DNA from: CAJXMH01 sp040220135
GTDB taxonomy: Bacteria; Bacteroidota; Bacteroidia; Flavobacteriales_E; Vicingaceae
DNA length: 64,000 bases
Assembly: GCA_040220135.1 (NCBI GenBank)
Contig: JAVJTT010000013.1
Coordinates: 372,001-436,000 of the forward strand
Reading direction: 5' to 3'
Shown here: positions 32,044-40,532 of the stretch, in pieces
How positions within the stretch are numbered: position 1 is the first letter of the stretch
Layout: every line of letters starts with the position of its first letter
The notes under the pieces: model-generated
Database searches by the model: none
Told to the model about the DNA's origin: nothing
Seen by the model: only the letters and a program-made list of their open reading frames with translations
Program-made: the position numbers and the translations under genes

Positions 32044-33030
32044 GTGAGAGAGGAATTTAAAGATTTTGTACTAAACATTAAAGAAGGTAAGCTGCGTTTT
32101 AGCGAACGTGCTTACATCTTCTTTTTTTGTCTTTTGCTCTCTACTTTTTTCTGGTTCTTATCGGCCTTGTCTGAGAACTACACCACTAAACTCAGTATAC
32201 CGCTTCAGTACCTCTCCATTTCAGAGGATTTTGTTTTAGTGAAGGAGCCCCCAAAAGGTCTAGAGATACAAGTTCGTGGAAGTGGGTTTGAATTATTGGG
32301 AGAGCAAATGTCTTTGGATCGTAATCGAATTCAAGTTGACTTAGCAGAAGCTAGAGATGCCAGAAATCAATCTTATTTCATTTTAACTAAAAGCCTTAGT
32401 CCTCAGATTCGGCAAGAGCTTGATCCTGACTTAGACCTATTAACCATTTTTCCAGACAGTTTGCATTTGGCGACTCAAGCCAGAGTCTCAAAAAAAGTAG
32501 CGGTTAAGTTTAATGGGAGTATTACTTTGGCAAATGGATTTGGTCGGCGCCAAGAAGTGCAATTAATTCCTGACTCTATTAGGGTAAGTGGACCAAAATC
32601 TTTTCTAGACACCCTAAGTAAAGTAAATACAAGCAACTTTCAAATGGATAAAGTGAAAGATAGCTTGAGTAAGAAGCTAAATCTTATCGTACCTAAGAAC
32701 ATTAAAGGATTGCATTTTGACCATAAAGAGGTAGAGCTTTTTCTAGCCGTAGAAAAGTTCACAGAAAAGTCACTCAAGCTGGTGATTCAATTAGATAGCA
32801 ATGCAAAAGCCTTAAACCTTCGTACATTTCCAGATCAAGTTGAAGCCTACTTTTTGGTTCCATTAAGTGAGTATAGTAATTTAAACTCGGAGCAGTTGCA
32901 AGCGAAAGTCAGCTTAGGGGATGACTTTAACCAAAGGAAGAAGTTAGCAGTGTCTATAAATCAAATTCCCGACTATGCAAAATTGAGTAGAGTAGAGCCG
33001 GAAACTGTCGAATACATTATTCGAAAATAA
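32044..33030 (+). CDS. YbbR-like (CdaR-type) membrane-anchored protein
   Basis: The start is GTG at 32044 (MREEFKDFVLNIKEGKLRF). The 328-residue protein has one membrane helix (AYIFFFCLLLSTFFWFLSAL) and a periplasmic region built from repeated YbbR-like beta modules, seen in the periodic IQVRGSGFELL, VSGPKSFLDTL and EAYFLVP segments. In Firmicutes YbbR/CdaR controls the c-di-AMP cyclase, but Bacteroidota homologues usually lack that partner in the operon. Here it is fused in order with yajC and coaE. Role unknown. Confidence 0.85.
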   Translation: MREEFKDFVLNIKEGKLRFSERAYIFFFCLLLSTFFWFLSALSENYTTKLSIPLQYLSISEDFVLVKEPPKGLEIQVRGSGFELLGEQMSLDRNRIQVDLAEARDARNQSYFILTKSLSPQIRQELDPDLDLLTIFPDSLHLATQARVSKKVAVKFNGSITLANGFGRRQEVQLIPDSIRVSGPKSFLDTLSKVNTSNFQMDKVKDSLSKKLNLIVPKNIKGLHFDHKEVELFLAVEKFTEKSLKLVIQLDSNAKALNLRTFPDQVEAYFLVPLSEYSNLNSEQLQAKVSLGDDFNQRKKLAVSINQIPDYAKLSRVEPETVEYIIRK

Positions 33031-33636
33031 ATGCAGAAAATTGGAGTTACAGGAGGAATTGGCAGCGGTAAATCAACCGTTTGTCGCATTTTTAAAAATT
33101 TGGGAGTCCCCGTTTTTATTGCCGATGTGGAAGGTAAAAAGATATTGAATAGCAATGAGAAAGCGAAGAAACAGGTTATAAACATTTTTGGAAAAGACAT
33201 GTATACCGCAACCGGTGAAATTGACCGAAAACGCATGGCTCAATTGGTTTTTAATGACCCTAGAGAATTAGAAAAGTTAAACGGCATTGTGCATCCTTTG
33301 GTTAGTGATAGGTTTGAGGCGTGGTGCGAAGAACATGAGCACAGTCCTTATGTGATAAAAGAGGCTGCCATTTTATTTGAAAGCGGTGCATATCACGGGC
33401 TCGATAAGGTAATCAATGTATTTGCTCCCAAAGAGCAACGAATAGGGAGAATTAAAAAGCGTGACGATACTACGAAAGAAGAGGTATTGAAACGGATGCG
33501 ATTTCAATATTCAGATGAAGAACGCAATGAACTTTCTGATTTGATTATTATGAATGAAGATGGAAAAGAAGAAGAGCTACTTCCTCAAATCATGGAGTTA
33601 CATGAAATTCTTTTAAACGAAACCAGAAAATGGTAA
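33031..33636 (+). CDS. coaE: Dephospho-CoA kinase
   Basis: The 201-residue cytosolic enzyme phosphorylates dephospho-CoA in the last step of CoA synthesis. The P-loop is GVTGGIGSGKSTVC at the start, and VKEAAILFESG and KKRDDTTKEEVLKRMRFQ are the expected substrate-binding and lid motifs. The ATG abuts the ybbR stop with no gap, and its end overlaps nnr by seven bases, so all three are translationally linked. Confidence 0.97.
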   Translation: MQKIGVTGGIGSGKSTVCRIFKNLGVPVFIADVEGKKILNSNEKAKKQVINIFGKDMYTATGEIDRKRMAQLVFNDPRELEKLNGIVHPLVSDRFEAWCEEHEHSPYVIKEAAILFESGAYHGLDKVINVFAPKEQRIGRIKKRDDTTKEEVLKRMRFQYSDEERNELSDLIIMNEDGKEEELLPQIMELHEILLNETRKW

Positions 33637-35141
33637 AGATATTTCCGGTAGAAAAAATAAGAGAAGCAGATCAGTATACCATAGAAAATGAGCCCATAAA
33701 GTCGGTTGACTTGATGGAAAGAGCGGCAGGACGGGCTTTTGAGTGGTTAGAAAAACACTTCCTTAAAACGGATCATACACCCCACTTTTATGTATTCTGT
33801 GGTATAGGAAACAATGGAGGTGATGGTCTAGTGCTAGCTCGACTGTTGCACGAAAAAGGGGTTAAGGTTTCAGTTTATCTCGTAGAACTGTCTAAGAATT
33901 ATTCAGAAGATTTCCAGACTAATTTAAACCGTTTGCCTTTTGAGGTTCTGCGCTTAACCGAAAAGAAGGTTGATTTTGCTTTGGCTGACAATCACCTAGT
34001 CTTGGATGCCCTATTTGGCACCGGCTTAAGTCGTAAAGTAGAAGGTTTTGCCGCACAAGTGATTGAAGAAATAAACCGTCAATCTAAGCTGACCATAGCA
34101 ATAGATATTCCATCGGGCTTATTTGCTGAAGATAACAGCGAAAACGAAGCACAACTGATTGTAAAGGCGGCACATACACTTACTTTTCAATTTCCAAAGC
34201 TGTCATTTTTGTTTCCACAGAACCGGATTTTTGTAGGAGAATGGCACATCATTGATATCGGCTTATCAGCAGAATACATTCAACGAACAGCCTCTATACA
34301 CTCCTATCTTCTGTTAGATGATGCAAAAAGAATGCTAAAGCCAAGAACCAAATTTGCCCACAAAGGAACCCATGGCAGAGCTTTACTTTTAGCAGGTAGC
34401 AAAGGAAAAATGGGTGCTGCCGTACTTTCCGCTAAAGCGTGCTTACGTTCTGGGCTTGGTTTATTAACATTACAAGTACCGGAGGTTGGTTATTCGATTT
34501 TACAATCACAGGTGCCGGAAGCAATGGTAGAAGTCGACAATTGCCAAACGCATTTGACCGACTTGAAAAGAGAGCTCGCTTTTGATGCCTTAGGCATAGG
34601 GCCCGGCATTGGGCAAGCGGAAGAAACGCAAAAACTCTTAAAGCTTCTCATTCAAGAGTGCTCTCTTCCCATGGTAATAGATGCCGATGCTTTAAACATA
34701 TTATCAGAAAATAAAACCTGGTTGTCCTTTTTGCCTAAAGGAAGCATCCTTACCCCACATCCTGGAGAGTTTAAACGTTTAGTAGGGGAGTGGGAAAGTG
34801 ATTTTAATCGTCATGAATTGCTGAGAGATTTTGCTCAAAAATTCGGTCTATTTGTAGTGCTAAAGGGAGCCAATACCGCTGTGGCTTGTCCTGACGGCAA
34901 GGTGTATTTTAATTCAAGTGGAAATCCGGGAATGGCCAGCGGGGGCAGTGGTGATGCCTTAACCGGTGTTCTTACGGCTTTGTTAGCGCAAGGCTATGCT
35001 CCTGAGCAAGCCGCAATTCTAGGAGTTTTTGTCCACGGCTTAGCGGGCGATTTGGCGGCTAATAAATTGGGAGAAATAGGTATGCTTCCTTCTGATTTGA
35101 TCGAAGCACTACCCTATGCCTTTAAGTTACTGACAGATTAG
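33630..35141 (+). CDS. nnr: Bifunctional NAD(P)H-hydrate epimerase / ADP-dependent dehydratase
   Basis: The 503-residue cytosolic enzyme repairs NAD(P)H damaged by hydration. The N-terminal YjeF_N epimerase has FCGIGNNGGDGLVLAR near residue 60 and IDIPSGLF near 150. The C-terminal ribokinase-like YjeF_C dehydratase has HGRALLLAGSKGKMGAA, DADALN, TPHPGEF and GNPGMASGGSGDALTGVL. Both domains are intact, so one chain performs both steps. It is the last gene of the nusB-nnr run and converges on the YciO-type gene with a 4-base overlap. Confidence 0.95.
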   Translation: MVKIFPVEKIREADQYTIENEPIKSVDLMERAAGRAFEWLEKHFLKTDHTPHFYVFCGIGNNGGDGLVLARLLHEKGVKVSVYLVELSKNYSEDFQTNLNRLPFEVLRLTEKKVDFALADNHLVLDALFGTGLSRKVEGFAAQVIEEINRQSKLTIAIDIPSGLFAEDNSENEAQLIVKAAHTLTFQFPKLSFLFPQNRIFVGEWHIIDIGLSAEYIQRTASIHSYLLLDDAKRMLKPRTKFAHKGTHGRALLLAGSKGKMGAAVLSAKACLRSGLGLLTLQVPEVGYSILQSQVPEAMVEVDNCQTHLTDLKRELAFDALGIGPGIGQAEETQKLLKLLIQECSLPMVIDADALNILSENKTWLSFLPKGSILTPHPGEFKRLVGEWESDFNRHELLRDFAQKFGLFVVLKGANTAVACPDGKVYFNSSGNPGMASGGSGDALTGVLTALLAQGYAPEQAAILGVFVHGLAGDLAANKLGEIGMLPSDLIEALPYAFKLLTD

Positions 35142-35752
35142 AGTTCAACTTCACCAATCCCTTGGCGAATTATATTTGGTTCACCTTGGGTTAAGTCAAC
35201 CACAGTTGAAGCTTCATTATTGCCGTATCCTCCATCAATTACCATATCTACTAGATCGCCATATTTTTCATAAATCAATTCCGGGTCAGTGGTGTATTCC
35301 AGCACTTCATCATCATCGTGCACCGAGGTTGAGATCATGGGAGCCTCTTGCTTTTCAATAATGGCACTACAAATAGGATGGTCAGGAATACGGATACCCA
35401 AGGTTTTCTTTTTGTTTTTAAATAGCTTGGCAATGGATTTATTGGCATGCAAGATAAATGTGAAGGGACCGGGCAAGTTGTGTTTTAAGATTTTAAATAC
35501 CCGTGAGTCGAACTGCATGGTGTATTCAGAAATATGGCTCAGGTCGTAGAACACAAATGAAAAATCTGCTTTCTCCATTTTTACTCCTTTAATACGGGCT
35601 ACGCGCTCCATAGCTGAGCGATGCTGTGTGCTGCAACCAATGGCATAAACTGTATCGGTGGGGTAAATTATTACCCCACCTCTGTTTAAACAGTCTGTAA
35701 CCTTTTTCAGGTCTTTTTGGTTTGTATTTTCTGCGTATAGTTTAAGCAGCAT
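35138..35752 (-). CDS. YciO-type YrdC/Sua5 domain protein
   Basis: The 204-residue protein has the YrdC RNA-binding fold: IYPTDTVYAIGCS near the start and GIRIPDHPICSAII in the middle. Where TsaC enzymes have STSxNxSG, this one has STSVHDDDEV, as in the YciO branch, whose members bind RNA but contribute little or no t6A synthesis. A canonical TsaC-like paralogue is at 57 kb in this window, so this copy probably does something else. The stop overlaps nnr by four bases; fsa starts upstream eight bases away on the same strand. Confidence 0.88.
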   Translation of the reverse strand: MLLKLYAENTNQKDLKKVTDCLNRGGVIIYPTDTVYAIGCSTQHRSAMERVARIKGVKMEKADFSFVFYDLSHISEYTMQFDSRVFKILKHNLPGPFTFILHANKSIAKLFKNKKKTLGIRIPDHPICSAIIEKQEAPMISTSVHDDDEVLEYTTDPELIYEKYGDLVDMVIDGGYGNNEASTVVDLTQGEPNIIRQGIGEVEL

Positions 35753-35760
35753 TTCTCTCT

Positions 35761-36414
35761 TTATTTGTTTTTGGCATGGTCGGCTAAAAATTTCTCCAAG
35801 CCAATGTCAGTAAGCGGATGGTTCATCAAAGCTGTCATCGCGCTCAAGGGACCGGTCATGACATCGGCGCCTACTTTGGCACAATCAATAATGTGCATCG
35901 GATGACGAATAGAGGCGGCTAATATTTCGGTTTCAAAAAGGTAATTATCAAAAATGATTCTGATTTCTTCGATCAAGTTAATCCCATCAGTAGAAACATC
36001 GTCTAAGCGACCTAAGAAAGGAGAAATGTAGGTAGCACCCGCCTTTGCCGCGATTAAAGCTTGACCAGCACTAAAAATTAAAGTACAATTGGTTCGAATT
36101 CCTTTTGATGAGAAATACTTCAAAGCTTTTACTCCTTCTTTGATCATAGGCACTTTCACTACAATTTGCTCGTGCAAGGCCGCTAATTCTTCACCTTCTT
36201 TTACAATCCCTTCAAAATCAGTGGAAATTACTTCTGCGCTTACATCACCATCTACAATGTTGCAAATGTCAATGTAATGTTGTTTTACGGCAGCTTCTCC
36301 TTTAATGCCCTCTTTGGCCATTAAAGAAGGGTTGGTGGTTACACCATCTAATACGCCTAAGTCTTGGGCTTCTTTGATTTGTTCGAGGTTTGCGGTGTCT
36401 ACGAAGAATTTCAT
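35761..36414 (-). CDS. fsa: Small transaldolase / fructose-6-phosphate aldolase family
   Basis: The 217-residue TIM-barrel protein is the short form of transaldolase. The catalytic Schiff-base Lys87 lies in IVVKVPM; DTANL, DGVTTNPSLMAKEG, and ATYISPFLGRLDD are all conserved. In the family it either cleaves fructose-6-phosphate or carries out the transaldolase step of the pentose-phosphate pathway; the short transaldolases of Bacteroidota are usually given the second role, so the symbol is tentative. It is followed by the yciO-like gene after eight bases. Confidence 0.93.
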   Translation of the reverse strand: MKFFVDTANLEQIKEAQDLGVLDGVTTNPSLMAKEGIKGEAAVKQHYIDICNIVDGDVSAEVISTDFEGIVKEGEELAALHEQIVVKVPMIKEGVKALKYFSSKGIRTNCTLIFSAGQALIAAKAGATYISPFLGRLDDVSTDGINLIEEIRIIFDNYLFETEILAASIRHPMHIIDCAKVGADVMTGPLSAMTALMNHPLTDIGLEKFLADHAKNK

Positions 36415-36513
36415 GGGCTCTATTTTAGTTTTTTCAAAGGTAAAAGTTTGAACTTAGTTTGCCATGAAATTCTGTTTCAATTCGACTGAATTATAACGAT
36501 TTTATGAACAGTC

Positions 36514-36859
36514 TTAAGAACTGAAAAATTTCGTCACCATATCTAGCTTTTTATGACTTAGTTCAAAGGAGCCGCCCATTTCGTAGTGTTTAATAATTCC
36601 TTTTTTATCTACGTAAAGTTGAACCGGAAAGCCATAGATATTCAGTTTTTGTGCAGTAGAATATGAAATGATAAAAATCTCCGGATAATGTGCTTCCAAT
36701 TCTTTAATTTTTTTTCGAAGCGTTCTGCTTTTAAGATGTCGCGCTCAACTTTGACTATGATGGGAATAAAATTATACTTAATCCTTCTACTTCAGGAATC
36801 GGATCCTCACAAGCAATACAAAAAACAAGCAGTAAAAAGGGGAGTAGTCGGTTTTTCAT
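36514..36859 (-). pseudogene. Decayed TlpA-like thioredoxin lipoprotein
   Basis: On the minus strand an ATG at 36859 starts a lipoprotein signal (MKNRLLPFLLLVFCIAC, lipobox CIAC) that stops after ~34 codons. A second frame then reads KYNFIPIIVKVERDILKAE, and after an eight-A run (36708-36715) the frame shifts again into AHYPEIFIISYSTAQ, NIYGFPVQLYVDKKG. Together the pieces match the C-terminal half of a TlpA-type thioredoxin, but the CxxC active-site part is missing, so about 80-100 codons seem deleted. The final frame could be read from a TTG at 36699 as a 61-residue peptide, but this is a remnant, not a gene. Redox role lost. Confidence 0.8.
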
Positions 36860-36894
36860 AACCCTAAATGTAGCGAAAAAAGGGCATAAAAAAT

Positions 36895-36991
36895 GGGTAA
36901 GCTACTTGCATCGCACCGCTACGACCACCTACCCTTGCTACCTTCCGGTCCTGGGGGATTCAGCAGGAGCTGGTCGTACAAGACTTACCCA
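36895..36991 (-). ncRNA. ffs: Signal recognition particle RNA (4.5S type)
   Basis: The minus strand carries the SRP domain IV hallmark GGACCGGAAGGUAGCAAGGG, with the GGAA tetraloop and the asymmetric loop. The ends pair: GGGTAAG (36984-36990) with CTTACCC (36895-36901), and ACGACC pairs with GGTCGT inside. The RNA is about 97 nt, the bacterial short form without an Alu domain. It has a full promoter (TTTG at 37023-37026, 20-base spacer, TACATTTG at 36995-37002) and a TTTTTT tract just after the last stem. Its protein partner Ffh is encoded at 17.5 kb. The identification rests on the conserved hairpin and pairing. Confidence 0.93.
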
Positions 36992-36994
36992 CGG

Positions 36995-37026
36995 CAAATG
37001 TACACAAAGCCTTTTCCTGATTCAAA
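36995..37026 (-). promoter_or_regulatory. ffs promoter (TTTG-N20-TACATTTG)
   Basis: Both the -33 TTTG (37023-37026) and the -7 TACATTTG (36995-37002) are present on the minus strand with a 20-base spacer. Transcription should start at about 36990. Confidence 0.7.
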
Positions 37027-37067
37027 CATTTTAGTTTAAAATTAAGTGGTAGATGAAGCGCCTTCTT

Positions 37068-37075
37068 TATATTTG
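37068..37075 (+). promoter_or_regulatory. -7 box (TATATTTG) for DUF4199-GT2
   Basis: It matches TAnnTTTG, 21 bases before the ATG at 37097. Confidence 0.5.
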
Positions 37076-37096
37076 TTAGCTGTAAAATTTTAACGC

Positions 37097-37627
37097 ATGG
37101 AATCACCTAAAACTTCTGCAACTAAAAGTGCCCTCAATTTTGGAACAATGCTGGGCTTAGTGCTTATGATTATTAGTCTTATCATTTTTGTATTTGAAAT
37201 GTACGAGGCGAAATGGCTTAGCTACATCAGTTACATTATATTAATTGTAGGCATAATAATGGGGATTAAAAGACGTCGTGACCAGGAAAGGGGTGGGGTG
37301 ATTAGTTATGGACAATCCCTCGGTTATGGAACCTTAGTTGCTTTCTTTGCAGGCCTAATTGGTGCTATCGTCTTGTTTATGTATTTAAAATTTGTCGACG
37401 ATGGGTTTATACAGTATAATATAGAACTTCAAGAGGCTCAGATGTATGAAGCAGGCCTTCCTGATGAGCAAATAGAGCAAAGTATGATGTGGACTAAGAA
37501 ATTCTCAAACCCAACATTTTATTCAGTAATGGGATTAGTGGCAAATGTCTTTTTTGGCTTTATTATTTCACTTATTGCTTCCGCTTTCTTAAAGAAAGAG
37601 CCTGATAATTTTGACGACACTGAATAA
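37097..37627 (+). CDS. DUF4199 membrane protein
   Basis: The 176-residue protein has four membrane segments: ~16-34, 42-57, 77-99 and 143-165, with a basic loop (GIKRRRDQERGG) after the second and an acidic soluble loop (~105-135). This layout matches DUF4199, a Bacteroidota family of unknown function. It is followed by a polyprenyl-phosphate-sugar type glycosyltransferase after nine bases, an arrangement seen in many Flavobacteriia, so it may assist sugar-lipid transfer; this is inference. Confidence 0.88.
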   Translation: MESPKTSATKSALNFGTMLGLVLMIISLIIFVFEMYEAKWLSYISYIILIVGIIMGIKRRRDQERGGVISYGQSLGYGTLVAFFAGLIGAIVLFMYLKFVDDGFIQYNIELQEAQMYEAGLPDEQIEQSMMWTKKFSNPTFYSVMGLVANVFFGFIISLIASAFLKKEPDNFDDTE

Positions 37628-37636
37628 ATCCCTGAT

Positions 37637-38590
37637 TTGAGTATACAGTTATCAATTGTTATCCCGCTTTTCAACGAAGAAGAGTCTTTGCCCGAGCTAC
37701 ATGCTTGGATTGTTAAAGTAATGCAAAAGCACAACTTTAGCTATGAGGTGGTTTTTGTAGATGATGGTTCTAAAGATCGCTCTTGGAAAGTTGTAGAGGA
37801 GTTATCTCAGAAAGACAAGCAAGTAAGAGGGGTTAAGTTTCGAAGAAATTACGGGAAATCAGCCGCCTTGAATACTGGTTTTGGAGTAGCTGAGGGAGAT
37901 GTGGTCATCACCATGGATGCCGATTTACAAGATAGCCCTGAAGAAATACCGGACTTGTACCGAATGATAACCGAAGAGGGCTACGATCTAGTATCTGGTT
38001 GGAAGCAAAAGCGCTACGATCCGATTTCTAAAACTATTCCGACCAAGCTTTTTAATTGGGCTACCCGCAAAATGACCGGTATCCACTTACATGATTTTAA
38101 CTGTGGCTTAAAAGCATACCGTCATACCGTCATAAAGAATATTGAAGTTTACGGAGAAATGCATCGCTACATTCCCGCCATAGCCAAATGGGCAGGCTTT
38201 ACTAAGATAGGAGAGAAAGTAGTACAGCATCAAGAACGCAAATACGGAGTAACTAAGTTTGGTTTAGAGCGCTTTATCAATGGTTTCTTAGACCTACTCT
38301 CGATAAACTTTGTTGGGAAATTTGGCAAACGCCCGATGCACCTTTTTGGTTTATTCGGAACTTTAATGTTTGGTTTTGGCTTTCTTTTAGCACTTTATAT
38401 AGGGGCAGAAAAAATTTATTACTTGAATATAGGAATAAAAGCGCGCTTAGTAACAGAAATACCACAGTTCTATATTGGTCTAACGGCCATGATCATGGGA
38501 GTTCAATTATTCTTGGCTGGCTTTTTAGCGGAATTGGTTTCTAGAAACTCCCCAAACCGAAACAATTATAAGATAGAGAAAGAGATTTAA
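37637..38590 (+). CDS. GT2 glycosyltransferase, DPM1/GtrB-like with C-terminal membrane helices
   Basis: The start is TTG at 37637, leading directly into the catalytic domain (SIQLSIVIPLFNEEESL); no ATG is available after the preceding stop. The 317-residue protein has the GT-A motifs VVFVDDGSKD and ITMDADLQDSPEEIP (DxD), and two C-terminal membrane helices at ~240-262 and ~270-300. This matches GtrB/DPM-like enzymes that move a sugar from a nucleotide donor to undecaprenyl phosphate on the cytoplasmic face. The acceptor pathway is not encoded here. It co-transcribes with DUF4199 and ends in a hairpin terminator. Confidence 0.92.
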   Translation: MSIQLSIVIPLFNEEESLPELHAWIVKVMQKHNFSYEVVFVDDGSKDRSWKVVEELSQKDKQVRGVKFRRNYGKSAALNTGFGVAEGDVVITMDADLQDSPEEIPDLYRMITEEGYDLVSGWKQKRYDPISKTIPTKLFNWATRKMTGIHLHDFNCGLKAYRHTVIKNIEVYGEMHRYIPAIAKWAGFTKIGEKVVQHQERKYGVTKFGLERFINGFLDLLSINFVGKFGKRPMHLFGLFGTLMFGFGFLLALYIGAEKIYYLNIGIKARLVTEIPQFYIGLTAMIMGVQLFLAGFLAELVSRNSPNRNNYKIEKEI

Positions 38591-39231
38591 TCACCGCTTC
38601 GGTGATTTTTCCAAATGCTTAAATCAGCAAAACTTACTTCTTCAGTGGGGTTTCTATCTTCAAGCACCAAGCTAAAAGATGATACGTACTTTTTTCCACT
38701 AAAATCACCAAACTGACTTAAGTCAAAAGATAAATTTCCTGAATCACCGGTAAAGTCGCTTCCTTGGAACACCTTAAAACGAATGGAAGCTTGATTGGGT
38801 TGACGTTGATTCTCTTGGTCAAAGAATTCCATGCTTAAGGTAAATGGGTCGGGCAATTCTATTTTAGCCATAAAGCCTTTCTCTTCATAGGCAATCATTT
38901 GTTCATCCTTCCAGAGCTCAATCCGGCAGTTTAAGTTGTTGGTTTGCCCTATGAATATGGCGTCTACCGAAGGATTGTCATTAACTTCAACTTTCAAACC
39001 ACTAAAGTTTTTTCTCTTGCAGTTCCATTCTTGGTATTGCAACTCAACTTCACTTTTAAATACTCCTGCTTTGTTGTTAACAGCTTGTAATTCGTGAATA
39101 GCGATCGCTTCTACCGGTAGTTTCTCATGAAAGCAACTTGGCTCAGGATCTTTGTAACTGAGTGCAAGCGTAGTGTAAAAGAGTAGAATCGCGATAAAAG
39201 AGAAGGCAAGGACTTTGAATAGGCTTTTCAT
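38587..39231 (-). CDS. Uncharacterised exported or membrane-anchored protein
   Basis: The 214-residue protein starts with an uncleaved-looking or signal helix (VLAFSFIAILLFYTTLALS), then SYKDPEPSCFHE. The remainder alternates beta-prone segments with two to three Cys (WNCKRKNF, NLNCRIEL), ending FADLSIWKNHRSGD. I recognise no family. It lies 28 bases after the GT4 gene and may be the third gene of the epimerase-GT4 operon. Its last codons contain the terminator of the convergent GT2 gene. Confidence 0.65.
   Translation of the reverse strand: MKSLFKVLAFSFIAILLFYTTLALSYKDPEPSCFHEKLPVEAIAIHELQAVNNKAGVFKSEVELQYQEWNCKRKNFSGLKVEVNDNPSVDAIFIGQTNNLNCRIELWKDEQMIAYEEKGFMAKIELPDPFTLSMEFFDQENQRQPNQASIRFKVFQGSDFTGDSGNLSFDLSQFGDFSGKKYVSSFSLVLEDRNPTEEVSFADLSIWKNHRSGD
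38589..38611 (+). terminator. Terminator of the GT2 gene
   Basis: Stem AATCACC / GGTGATT with loop gcttc, followed by four T. It starts within the GT2 stop codon and lies inside the coding end of the convergent gene. Confidence 0.7.
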
Positions 39232-39259
39232 AATGATTAGGTTTTAGATTTAAACCCAA

Positions 39260-40531
39260 TTAAACCTTCATTATTGCCTTAGCGTAGTTTTTCCAACTCA
39301 ACTCTTTTGTTTTTTCGGATACATTTTCAGCTGGTAATGGCTTTTCTATAAAACGCAACATTTGTTCTGCCATGGAGTCAATGTTATTCGCTTCTGCCAA
39401 GTAACCGTTAAAGCCATCCTCAATAGTTTCGGGAAAATGTCCCACTTTGGTGGCTAAAATCGGAAGTTTGAAGTTGTAGCTTAAAGATTCAATGCCGGAA
39501 GGTGTGGCATAGTCGTAATACAAGACTACAGCATCACTCACTTGAAAGTACTTGTTGACATCTTCATTGGGAACAAACTCATTTACTACCATGGTTTCTT
39601 TTTCCAATCCGAGTTTTTTGATCAACTCTAGTGGACGGTATTCTCTTTCATCATCTGCCTTTTTTAAGAAAAGCTTTTTAGCTAAACCGAAGACAGCATT
39701 TTTGAGTTTGGTGCTGAGTTTAGAGTTATCTAAAGTGGCCCAAAACGACTCACCGCATATCAATAGGCTTACATCATCTCTTTCTTTGGCTACTTTTTCA
39801 AAGGCCGGAATTAAATGGTGTAGCCCTTTGTATTTTCGAATGAAACCAAAGAATAGGAAAACGTGCTTCTTTAAACCGTGTTTCTTTTTAAAAGCTTCTA
39901 CATCAAAATCAGCATCCGGCTTAAAAAGCTCGTAAATAGGGTGGAAGAGCTTGATGATGGATTGTTCGCCTTTTACTTTTCGTTCTCCGCTTTCCGTGAT
40001 GTTAAACTGCTTGTCGGGAAAAGTTTGTTTTAGCTCATCGGCTGTTTTGTAGGCGTGCACAATGTAGTTATCGGCATGGGCAATGCCATACTTGGTAAAT
40101 AATTGGTCGAGTTTCGAATTCTCTTTTTGAATCACAAAGTGCAAATCAAAAATCACCTCCATTTCATGCTGTTGCAAACGTTTGGCTAACCAACCTAGGG
40201 GCAGTCCTTGCACGGCAATGCTCCATTGAAAAATAACCTTTTCAGGCTGCAGCGAAAGAATGTACTTGTAGGTAGCTCTCCAACTTGCCGGATTGTTGTA
40301 ATTGGTAATGTACTTGACTTTAATGTCGGTTCCTTCTAAAAGGTCGGTTTTACTGCTCTTGTCGACAAATTCTCGTGGTATTATAGCCGGATATTGTTGG
40401 GTCCATGAAACAATATGCACTTCCGTATCTGTTTCCTTATCCAAGGCTTTGGCCAAGGAAGTGTTGTAGTTGGAAATTCCACCTTTAAACTTCGGTCCAG
40501 GACCGAAACAAACGATTTTCCGTTTGCTCAT
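39260..40531 (-). CDS. GT4-type glycosyltransferase
   Basis: The 423-residue GT-B protein starts with KIVCFGPGPKFKGGISNYN, the donor-side glycine loop of family 4. The C-terminal Rossmann half has FLFFGFIRKYKGLHHLIPAF and VVLYYDYATPSGIESLSYNFKLPILAT, where the ExxxxE-type nucleotide-sugar contact is reduced to SGIESLSY. The substrate is unknown. It follows the epimerase by one base, so both probably build one glycan, perhaps for a cell-surface polysaccharide. Confidence 0.9.
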   Translation of the reverse strand: MSKRKIVCFGPGPKFKGGISNYNTSLAKALDKETDTEVHIVSWTQQYPAIIPREFVDKSSKTDLLEGTDIKVKYITNYNNPASWRATYKYILSLQPEKVIFQWSIAVQGLPLGWLAKRLQQHEMEVIFDLHFVIQKENSKLDQLFTKYGIAHADNYIVHAYKTADELKQTFPDKQFNITESGERKVKGEQSIIKLFHPIYELFKPDADFDVEAFKKKHGLKKHVFLFFGFIRKYKGLHHLIPAFEKVAKERDDVSLLICGESFWATLDNSKLSTKLKNAVFGLAKKLFLKKADDEREYRPLELIKKLGLEKETMVVNEFVPNEDVNKYFQVSDAVVLYYDYATPSGIESLSYNFKLPILATKVGHFPETIEDGFNGYLAEANNIDSMAEQMLRFIEKPLPAENVSEKTKELSWKNYAKAIMKV

Positions 40532-40532
40532 A

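Noticed and set aside
36514..36699. 61-residue hypothetical gene from a TTG start
   Set aside because: It is the last piece of a frameshifted thioredoxin lipoprotein whose signal peptide lies further upstream.
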